From DAOVDI01 sp965373045 (GTDB lineage: Bacteria > Acidobacteriota > Aminicenantia > Aminicenantales > Aminicenantaceae), in NCBI GenBank assembly GCA_965373045.1, contig CBDVEQ010000116.1:1-8909 (forward strand): 8,909 nucleotides of DNA, read 5' to 3'. Below are positions 1 to 4,852 of the stretch, piece by piece (the stretch's first letter is position 1; each line of letters begins with the position of its first letter). Below the pieces are notes generated by a model that was given only the letters and a program-made list of their open reading frames with translations, ran no database searches and had not been told where the DNA came from. The translations under genes were made by a program, and so were the position numbers.

Positions 1-372
1 GATACGTTCTATCATTAATACCATTCATTAAAGATCTGATTTTATTATCGACACTTATCCCCCTTCGGGCAAGCCGATCTGCTTTGTTGCGGCGCATTCG
101 CAGTATATGAATACGGCTTCATACGCCGCGTCGTGCATATCGACCCGTGAATCATCCAGGCACTCTGGATTATTCATGATAATTGTTGATACGTTCTATC
201 ATTAATACCATTCATTAAAGATCTGATTTTATTATCGACACTTATCCCCCTTCGGGCAAGCCGATCTGCTTTGTTGCGGCGCATTCGCAGTATATGAATA
301 CGGCTTCATACGCCGCGCCTCACATATCGACCCGTGAATAACCCGGGTTCTGGATTATCCATAAAATTCGCC
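1..372. repeat. Two tandem copies of a ~187-bp intergenic repeat
   Basis: Copy 1 is 1-187 and copy 2 is 188-372, both beginning with GATACGTTCTATC; another GATAC at 373 marks where a third unit would begin. The first 130 bases of the copies are identical, whereas the last 55-57 bases differ by substitutions and a net 2-bp length change. Each unit has a GC-rich core able to fold: arms GCGGCG (89-94) and CGCCGC (124-129) with an inner ATTC/GAAT pairing (96-99 with 109-112), plus a CC-TTCG-GG motif at 62-69. Copy 1 starts exactly at the window edge, so the array may continue to the left. There is no transposase and no flanking inverted repeats of IS type. It could be a dispersed intergenic repeat family, a structured RNA element, or duplicated small-gene units; the sequence alone does not decide. 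Confidence 0.93.
55..177 (-). CDS. Possible 40-aa small protein inside repeat copy 1 (uncertain)
   Basis: On the minus strand copy 1 has an open frame from ATG at 177 to TAA at 55. It begins MNNPECLDDSRVD and ends IGLPEGG; the middle contains DAAYEAVF and a CECAA motif with two cysteines. The composition looks protein-like, with acidic residues and few rare-codon runs. However, no Shine-Dalgarno sequence precedes the ATG, and the equivalent frame in copy 2 is broken: there the ATG at about 362 leads to a frame shifted by 2 bp that stops after 18 codons. An internal ATG (MHDAAYEA) could also serve as the start. I do not recognise the family. It may be a real small gene, a decayed fragment of one spread with the repeat, or a chance frame in a structured element; the damaged second copy argues against strong coding constraint here. 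Confidence 0.3.
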   Translation of the reverse strand: MNNPECLDDSRVDMHDAAYEAVFIYCECAATKQIGLPEGG

Positions 373-475
373 GATACAAAAATTAATGGCTAATATGCAA
401 GAGAAATTATTGTAAATTATTAGCACTAGCCTTTCAATGTAAATGTGTTATCATGATTATGAAAAATCAATAGTT

Positions 476-1453
476 ATGAAAAAATGGATTGTTATATTTC
501 TACTTCTGGTATGTATTCTTCCAGCCTGTAAAAAGGACGAGAAGCAGCTCTATACCATGGCTGTCTTTCAGGTGAATGATGCTCCGACTTTGAATGAGGT
601 CAGGAAAGGTTTTATAAAGGCCGTCGAGGACAGAGGCTATCAGAACGAAAAAAACATTCGGCTCATTTTCAGAAACGCCTTTGGGGATATTAAACAGATG
701 CAGAGGATCGCTCAGCAGTCTGTTCTGAAGGAAGTAGATCTTATGATTCCTTTTTCTACACCCAGTCTTCAGGCTGCACTTCATGCGACAGAAAAGATCC
801 CAATTGTTTTTTCATCGGTCGCAAATCCCTATCTTGCTGGAGCGGGAAAGTCTGCGGGCGATCATCTAAGTCATGTGACTGGAGTTTCTTCAAAAGGGCC
901 CATCAAACAGAGTCTGAAATTCATCAAAGAGGTCCTGCCGGACACACAGAGGGTCGGCACGCTCTGGACGCCGTCTGAGATCAACTCGAAGTATTATTTG
1001 AATCTGGCCAGAGAAGGAGCCCGGGATCTGGGATTCAGAATCATTGCAGTACCTGTTACAAAATCGAGCGAAGTCCTTCTATCAGCCCAGGAACTTGTAA
1101 ACAAGAACATCGATGTTATCTACCAGATCTCAGACAACACCATCAATGCTTCATTTCAGGCACTGAGCAAAGTCGCTGAAGAAAATTCTATTCCTCTTTT
1201 TGGAGGGTTTCTTCTTTCTACATATGAGGGGGCCTGTGCAGCTCTGGGATGGGACTTTTTCGACATGGGATACAAAGCAGGTATTATTGCCCTCCGTGTA
1301 ATGGAAGGGGAAAATCCCGCCTTGATCCCCATAGAAAACATGAAGGATATCAGGCTGTATATAAATTTGAGTGCAGCGGAAAAACAAGGACTTCGATTTC
1401 CGGATGCTATCATACAAAGAGCACATAAAGTTGAGACACAATATCGGGAGTGA
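476..1453 (+). CDS. ABC-type substrate-binding lipoprotein (ABC_sub_bind / COG2984 family)
   Basis: A 325-residue exported binding protein. The start is set at the ATG giving MKKWIVIFLLLVCILPAC: a charged N-terminus, a hydrophobic stretch and a lipobox (LPAC) with Cys18 as the likely lipidated residue, so the mature protein would be membrane-anchored on the periplasmic side. Family landmarks follow in order: a VDLMIPFSTPSLQAA segment, IPIVFSSVANP, VTGVSS, a VGTLWTPSEINS stretch, a DVIYQISDNT segment, IPLFGG, GACAALGWDFFDMGY and a C-terminal LYINLSAAEKQG. These match the two-lobed ABC_sub_bind fold, whose members bind small ligands such as amino acids, often with a membrane permease (COG4120) and ATPase (COG1101) encoded alongside. 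Neither partner is in the window, so the ligand and transporter are unknown. An EIIA gene follows after 7 bp, suggesting co-transcription. No strong ribosome site is visible before the ATG. Confidence 0.9.
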   Translation: MKKWIVIFLLLVCILPACKKDEKQLYTMAVFQVNDAPTLNEVRKGFIKAVEDRGYQNEKNIRLIFRNAFGDIKQMQRIAQQSVLKEVDLMIPFSTPSLQAALHATEKIPIVFSSVANPYLAGAGKSAGDHLSHVTGVSSKGPIKQSLKFIKEVLPDTQRVGTLWTPSEINSKYYLNLAREGARDLGFRIIAVPVTKSSEVLLSAQELVNKNIDVIYQISDNTINASFQALSKVAEENSIPLFGGFLLSTYEGACAALGWDFFDMGYKAGIIALRVMEGENPALIPIENMKDIRLYINLSAAEKQGLRFPDAIIQRAHKVETQYRE

Positions 1454-1460
1454 GGGAAAA

Positions 1461-1925
1461 ATGAAAATATGCCATCTGTTGAAGAAAGAACATATTTTTC
1501 TGCATATGAATCCGAGTGATAAGAACCAGCTGCTTAAGGAATTTGTCGTATCTTTAAAGAAAGTAGAGGCGATAAAAAATGATGATGTGATCCTCGAGGC
1601 CCTTCTCAAAAGAGAAGGATTGGGGAGTACTGGGTTGGAAAAGGGATTTGCCGTTCCTCATGCTCTTGTGGATGTCATCACTGAACCTGTTATCGCCTTA
1701 TCTGTCATCAAAGACGGGATCGACTTTAATGCAGCTGATAACATGCCGACCTACGTATTAATGCTTCTTCTGGGCAGCAAAAAAAATCCCGGCAGCCAGC
1801 TTAAAATTCTGGCCCATGTCTGCCGGTTGGTGAAAGAAACAAATCTTATTGAAGATATAAAAAATGCAGTATCTTCTGAAAAGATCTATAAGATTCTTGA
1901 ATGTAACGAAAATACAATAGAATAA
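1461..1925 (+). CDS. Stand-alone PTS EIIA domain protein (fructose/nitrogen-type, EIIA-2 family)
   Basis: A 154-residue single-domain protein spanning nearly a whole PTS EIIA type-2 domain, the fold shared by fructose/mannitol EIIA and the regulatory EIIA-Ntr (PtsN). The motif GLGSTGLEKGFAVPHALV (residues 53-70) carries the expected phospho-acceptor His67 in the VPHA context. The later stretch YVLMLLLGSKKNPGSQLKIL matches the conserved second half, where related proteins have a LLL-x(n)-H/Q-L-x-L-L-A pattern. Such proteins accept phosphate from HPr (or NPr) and either pass it to a sugar permease or act as regulators. With no EIIB/EIIC nearby and no attached domains, a regulatory role is the better inference. 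The start follows a GAGG ribosome site (1452-1455) that overlaps the stop of the lipoprotein gene, implying translational coupling. Usual ptsN neighbours (rpoN, hpf, rapZ) are absent. A longer in-frame start at 1371 would overlap the upstream gene by 83 bp and is not needed. Confidence 0.9.
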   Translation: MKICHLLKKEHIFLHMNPSDKNQLLKEFVVSLKKVEAIKNDDVILEALLKREGLGSTGLEKGFAVPHALVDVITEPVIALSVIKDGIDFNAADNMPTYVLMLLLGSKKNPGSQLKILAHVCRLVKETNLIEDIKNAVSSEKIYKILECNENTIE

Positions 1926-1949
1926 AGCTTTTGCTTCAGAAATCTCTTT
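1925..1949. terminator. Weak bidirectional terminator candidate between convergent genes
   Basis: Only 24 bp separate the stops of the EIIA gene and thiD. A short hairpin, AAGC-TTTT-GCTT (1925-1936), lies here, followed on the plus strand by CTCTTTTT (1942-1949). The stem is only 4 bp and AT-rich, so this is a weak candidate that rests mainly on the convergent layout. Confidence 0.22.
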
Positions 1950-2738
1950 TTAGGGCTTGTGAGGCTGGAAAACAGATCTGGGGACAGTAATAATGGCCCT
2001 CCCCTTTTTTCTCGGCGAAGCATGACGGATCGCTTCCTGTGTCAAATTAATGCCCTGACTGCAGGCATCGTGCAGGGGCAGCCCTCTGGCAAGCAAGCAT
2101 AAAATGCTGGATGAAAGAAAACATCCTGTACCGTGAACATCCTTTGGGATCTTTTTATGAATGAAGCTAACAAAGTGTCTTCCGTCATAAAGACAGTCTG
2201 TTTTACTGCCTTTAAAGTGGCCTCCCTTTATAAGGCAGGGTATTTTGAAAATATCGTAGATTGTGTGGGCGGCTTTTTCCAGATCATCAGGTCCTTTGAC
2301 TTTGAAACCGGATAAAAGAAAAACCTCATCGAGATTGGGGGTTATAAGAGAGCCGATTCCCATAAAGGTTTGGATTAAATCCTGAACAGCATTATGTTCA
2401 AGAAGCCAGGCGCCTGAGCTGGATTTTAAGACAGGATCGATCACGATCGGAATTTCCCGGTTTTTCTGAACTATGCGCTTAAGAACAGGAAGATTCTTTC
2501 GGGTTCCGATCATGCCGATCTTGATCCCAAAGAGAGGTATATCTTTTTCCAGCGTGTTATACTGCTGTGCAAGAATGTCTGGCGGCGGGCAGAAGACTCT
2601 CTCAACCTTATATGTATTTTGTGCAGTCAATGCAGTCAGAATACCAGAACCGGTAAAATCAAAATAACGGAACACCTGAAGGTCTAAAAGAACACCTGCG
2701 CCCCCACTTGGATCGAAACCGGCTATAGATAACAGCAT
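1950..2738 (-). CDS. thiD: Hydroxymethylpyrimidine (phosphate) kinase ThiD
   Basis: A 262-residue ribokinase-fold enzyme that phosphorylates 4-amino-5-hydroxymethyl-2-methylpyrimidine and then its monophosphate, giving HMP-pyrophosphate for thiamine synthesis in the cytoplasm. The length is normal for the family. Landmarks in order: IAGFDPSGGAGVLLDL at the N-terminus (nucleotide/substrate site), TALTAQNT, IGMIGT, VIDPVLKSSSGAWLL, ITPNLDEVFLLSG, CLIKGGH, and VHGTGCFLSSSI near the C-terminus, which holds the anion-hole GTGC with the catalytic cysteine. GTGCFLS has Phe where Thr is common, a mild change. A pyridoxal kinase of the same family is possible but less likely given the SGGAG and LTAQNT contexts. 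The ATG at 2738 is chosen because homology starts there; it lies 4 bp after the acylphosphatase stop, with AAGAAG just before it, so it is probably translated by coupling. It is the last gene of a three-gene operon. Confidence 0.93.
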   Translation of the reverse strand: MLLSIAGFDPSGGAGVLLDLQVFRYFDFTGSGILTALTAQNTYKVERVFCPPPDILAQQYNTLEKDIPLFGIKIGMIGTRKNLPVLKRIVQKNREIPIVIDPVLKSSSGAWLLEHNAVQDLIQTFMGIGSLITPNLDEVFLLSGFKVKGPDDLEKAAHTIYDIFKIPCLIKGGHFKGSKTDCLYDGRHFVSFIHKKIPKDVHGTGCFLSSSILCLLARGLPLHDACSQGINLTQEAIRHASPRKKGRAIITVPRSVFQPHKP

Positions 2739-2742
2739 CTTC

Positions 2743-3027
2743 TTAATATGTGATCCTAAACGTTTGAAATTCTCCTCTGAAATTTTCCCAGTCAACATGA
2801 ACATCATCAACATGAGACATAGGCGAACCTTGGCTGAGTCTCCGAACAAGATTGTCGATGTCTTCTTTTTCCCCTTCGACCAGGACTTCCACTCTACTAT
2901 CGGGCATGTTTTTGACCCATCCCTTTAATCCGAGAGAGGATGCCCATCTGCGCGTATGATCCCGGAAAAAAACGCCCTGAACTATTCCAGATATAAAGAT
3001 GTGGGCTCTGAACTCCTGAATAATCAT
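2743..3027 (-). CDS. acyP: Acylphosphatase
   Basis: A 94-residue protein covering the whole acylphosphatase fold (usually 90-100 residues), which hydrolyses acyl phosphates such as acetyl phosphate or 1,3-bisphosphoglycerate in the cytoplasm. The signature SGIVQGVFFRDHTRRWA (residues 13-29) contains the phosphate-binding loop and catalytic Arg22; GWVKNMPDSRVEVLVEGE holds catalytic Asn40. Both essential residues are present. The end of the protein, FRGEFQTFRITY, carries the usual C-terminal F-x-I-x-Y strand. The ATG at 3027 overlaps the TGA of the upstream YHS gene (ATGA, 4-bp overlap), which fixes this start over a longer in-frame one at 3069. Tight coupling to the YHS gene upstream and thiD downstream shows a single transcript, but no shared pathway is obvious. 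Confidence 0.95.
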   Translation of the reverse strand: MIIQEFRAHIFISGIVQGVFFRDHTRRWASSLGLKGWVKNMPDSRVEVLVEGEKEDIDNLVRRLSQGSPMSHVDDVHVDWENFRGEFQTFRITY

Positions 3028-3296
3028 GGCCTGTCGTCCTTTTTCGCCTGTAAAAATTTTTTTCTGCATTCATCCGAGCAAAAAAAATATTCTTTTCCCT
3101 GATGGATTTCTTTGGTGGCCTCGTCTTTAGGGAGATATGTATTGCAGATATTGTCCTTGACCATGATGCCGGAGTGTTTCTTGGCAGGAGGGACTGCGCG
3201 CCCGCCTTTATTGATCGCCTGAAAAAAGCGAATGATCTTGAAAGCAAAATACACGATTAGTCCGTAAAATAGAATCTTTAATAATCCGTAAATCAT
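3024..3296 (-). CDS. Small membrane-anchored YHS-domain protein
   Basis: A 90-residue protein. Residues 3-27 form one hydrophobic helix (LLKILFYGLIVYFAFKIIRF), followed by a basic linker and then a YHS-type domain from about residue 44: MVKDNICNTYLPKDEA, then a GKEYFFCSDECRKKFL segment. Three cysteines (Cys51, Cys73, Cys77) in the pattern C...CxxxC are those expected to bind a metal ion in the treble-clef-like YHS fold. The overall form (helix, PP-containing linker, C-terminal YHS) is that of short PP0621-like proteins found in many proteobacteria; their function is unknown, with metal handling or redox sensing often proposed. First gene of the operon with acyP and thiD. There is no Shine-Dalgarno sequence before its ATG, and a promoter -10 element sits only 6 bp upstream, so the message may be leaderless. 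Confidence 0.9.
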   Translation of the reverse strand: MIYGLLKILFYGLIVYFAFKIIRFFQAINKGGRAVPPAKKHSGIMVKDNICNTYLPKDEATKEIHQGKEYFFCSDECRKKFLQAKKDDRP

Positions 3297-3302
3297 AACT
3301 TA

Positions 3303-3331
3303 AATTTAGAGGAAATATATTTTTCTGTCAA
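3303..3331 (-). promoter_or_regulatory. Putative sigma-70 promoter for the YHS-acyP-thiD operon
   Basis: Read on the minus strand: -35 TTGACA (3331-3326, perfect), a 17-bp spacer, and -10 TAAATT (3308-3303, 4 of 6 matches). Only TAAGTT separates the -10 from the ATG of the YHS gene, so transcription should begin at or next to the start codon. This agrees with the missing ribosome site. Confidence 0.55.
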
Positions 3332-3361
3332 ATGAAATAAGGGGTATGATGTGTATCTGTC

Positions 3362-3390
3362 TTGTCAGCCGTGCTGTGCTTTCATATAAT
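3362..3390 (+). promoter_or_regulatory. Strong sigma-70 promoter for meaB-mce
   Basis: -35 TTGTCA (3362-3367, 5 of 6), a 17-bp spacer and a perfect -10 TATAAT (3385-3390). The predicted start is near 3397, leaving a leader of about 38 bases before meaB. The leader contains AGGA (3421-3424), the ribosome site, 10 bp before the ATG. It diverges from the YHS operon promoter without overlapping it; the two -35 elements are 30 bp apart. No clear operator palindrome is seen between them. Confidence 0.72.
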
Positions 3391-3434
3391 GTAATTGAGC
3401 CGGAGAAAAAAGATCGTATGAGGAAAGATCAGAA

Positions 3435-4361
3435 ATGAATCTGAAACAAGAGATATTAAATGGCAACCCCAGAGCCATCGCTAAAGCGATCTCCCTGGTT
3501 GAAAATGATTCTGTAAAAGCCCAGTTGCTCATGAAAGAGATATTCCCGCAAACAGGCGGTTCCCTGATAATTGGGATAACAGGTGCACCGGGTTCGGGGA
3601 AAAGCACACTTGTGGATCAATTGATCACCAAATTTTGTGAGGAACAAAAAAAGATCGGGGTCATTGCTGTGGACCCGTCCAGTCCCTTTAGTGGAGGAGC
3701 CATTATGGGGGACAGAATACGCATGATGCGGCACAGTGAAAACCCGGATGTTTTTATTCGCAGTATGGCAACCAGAGGGCATCTAGGAGGGCTGACAAAG
3801 GCTACTGGGGAGGCTATCTCTATTATGGAGGCATCCGGTAAAGGTGTTATCCTCATCGAAACAGTCGGCGTTGGACAGGATGAGGTGGAAGTTGTCAAGA
3901 TGGCGGATGTCATCCTTGTAGTCTTGATCCCTGGAGCCGGGGATGATATCCAGGCGTTTAAGGCGGGGATCATGGAGATCGCGGATATTTTTGTCATAAA
4001 CAAGGCGGATTCCCCTGATGCGGATAAATTGGAAAGACAGCTACATGCCATGCTTGCTCTAGGATTGAAAGACAGGTCTGTTCCGAAGATAGTCAGGACT
4101 ATTGCAACACAGGGTGAGGGAATTGAGGAGCTTTATAAGAAGACACTCGGGCTGTCAATGGTGCAGGAAGGGGACAGCCGGACAATCCGGAAGAAAAGAC
4201 TGGTAGAATGGATGCTGAAGGATATCATCAGTGCAAAGATCAGCCGTGCTGTGCTGCGACAGGTGAGGCCGAAGGAATTTGATTCCTTCGTTGAAAAAAT
4301 ATACCTTCGAAAGATCGATCCCTACAGCGTAGCGGACCAGATCCTTTCCCGGCTAAAGTAA
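3435..4361 (+). CDS. meaB: MeaB/ArgK-type GTPase, methylmalonyl-CoA mutase chaperone
   Basis: A 308-residue G3E-family P-loop GTPase. It assists adenosylcobalamin-dependent methylmalonyl-CoA mutase, gating cofactor loading and protecting the enzyme from inactivation. Motifs seen: Walker A GAPGSGKST (residues 50-58), the family-specific VDPSSPFSGGAIMGDRIRM (79-97), RSMATRGHLGGL (109-120), the Walker B/switch segment ETVGVGQDE (142-150), and the guanine-specificity NKAD (189-192). The C-terminal helical arm (from about 230) used for dimer formation is present. Length is normal. The start is supported by AGGA 10 bp upstream and a consensus promoter. The epimerase gene follows after 12 bp, placing it in the propionyl-CoA/methylmalonyl-CoA pathway. 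The mutase is not in the window. The older name ArgK (arginine/ornithine transport kinase) refers to the same family and is misleading. Confidence 0.95.
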   Translation: MNLKQEILNGNPRAIAKAISLVENDSVKAQLLMKEIFPQTGGSLIIGITGAPGSGKSTLVDQLITKFCEEQKKIGVIAVDPSSPFSGGAIMGDRIRMMRHSENPDVFIRSMATRGHLGGLTKATGEAISIMEASGKGVILIETVGVGQDEVEVVKMADVILVVLIPGAGDDIQAFKAGIMEIADIFVINKADSPDADKLERQLHAMLALGLKDRSVPKIVRTIATQGEGIEELYKKTLGLSMVQEGDSRTIRKKRLVEWMLKDIISAKISRAVLRQVRPKEFDSFVEKIYLRKIDPYSVADQILSRLK

Positions 4362-4373
4362 AAGGCAGGACAC

Positions 4374-4814
4374 ATGATAAAAAAAATGGATCATGTAGGA
4401 ATTGCGGTCAGAGATATCGACCAAAGCCTCAAGACATGGGAGTCAGTATTTCAATTCCAGGCCTCTGAAATAGAAGAAGTCACAGAGAGAGGCGTTAAGG
4501 TAGCCTATCTGGATATTCCAGGAGGAAGTGCTGTAGAACTTATTGAACCGTTGGAAGAGGGAACACCCGTGGATCGGTTCCTGAAACAACGAGGGGAAGG
4601 AATCCATCATATCTGTCTTGAGGTGGAGGATATTGATGAGGCCATCCGGGAACTTATAAACAAAGGGATCGAATTCGTCAGCGAAAAGCCGGCAAAGGGA
4701 GCCGGAGGTAGCCGGATAGTTTTTCTTAAGCCTCAAAACATAAATGGAGTATTGATCGAACTCAAAGAATCCGGTTCTTCAAAACATGAATCGAATACAG
4801 CATTTAAAGGATAA
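4374..4814 (+). CDS. mce: Methylmalonyl-CoA epimerase (VOC superfamily)
   Basis: A 146-residue vicinal-oxygen-chelate protein made of two paired beta-alpha-beta-beta-beta modules. It interconverts (2R)- and (2S)-methylmalonyl-CoA, joining propionyl-CoA carboxylation or decarboxylation to the mutase. Expected metal ligands are visible: His7 in MDHVGIAV, Glu55 in AVELIEPL, a histidine of the GEGIHHICLEVED motif (His79 by alignment of the two halves) and Glu129 in GVLIELKE. The GAGGSRIVFLKP stretch is typical of this subfamily, unlike general glyoxalases. The last 14 residues or so (SGSSKHESNTAFKG) form a short polar tail beyond the fold. The start has AAGG 8 bp upstream; an ATG four codons later is possible. 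It is translated right after meaB, as expected for partners of one pathway. Confidence 0.93.
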   Translation: MIKKMDHVGIAVRDIDQSLKTWESVFQFQASEIEEVTERGVKVAYLDIPGGSAVELIEPLEEGTPVDRFLKQRGEGIHHICLEVEDIDEAIRELINKGIEFVSEKPAKGAGGSRIVFLKPQNINGVLIELKESGSSKHESNTAFKG

Positions 4815-4852
4815 TCCCGCTTGCCGTAAAATTGGTCGGGGGAGGGGGGGCC

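Noticed and set aside
410..438. TTGTAA and TTCAAT as a promoter for the lipoprotein gene
   Set aside because: Only 4 of 6 matches in each box within AT-rich DNA; not distinguishable from chance.
443..475. Upstream in-frame start extending the lipoprotein by 11 residues
   Set aside because: It would put a charged segment before a clean lipoprotein signal peptide; the ATG at 476 gives a standard signal and lipobox.
1371..1460. N-terminal extension of the EIIA gene
   Set aside because: It overlaps the lipoprotein gene by 83 bp, while the ATG at 1461 has a good ribosome site and domain homology starts there.
1151..1609. Minus-strand frame of 152 codons opposite the lipoprotein and EIIA genes
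   Set aside because: No recognisable motifs; it is antisense to two well-supported genes.
2739..2849. Longer start for ThiD
   Set aside because: It lies over the acylphosphatase coding sequence in another frame; family homology begins at MLLSIAGFDPSGGAG.
3617..4051. Minus-strand frame of 144 codons opposite meaB
   Set aside because: Low-complexity Ser/Thr/Pro/Ile composition typical of an antisense shadow of a conserved GTPase gene.
4815..4852. Hairpin CCCG...CGGG as terminator for mce and the kinase gene
   Set aside because: The stem is only 4 bp with a long loop and no T-run follows on either strand.
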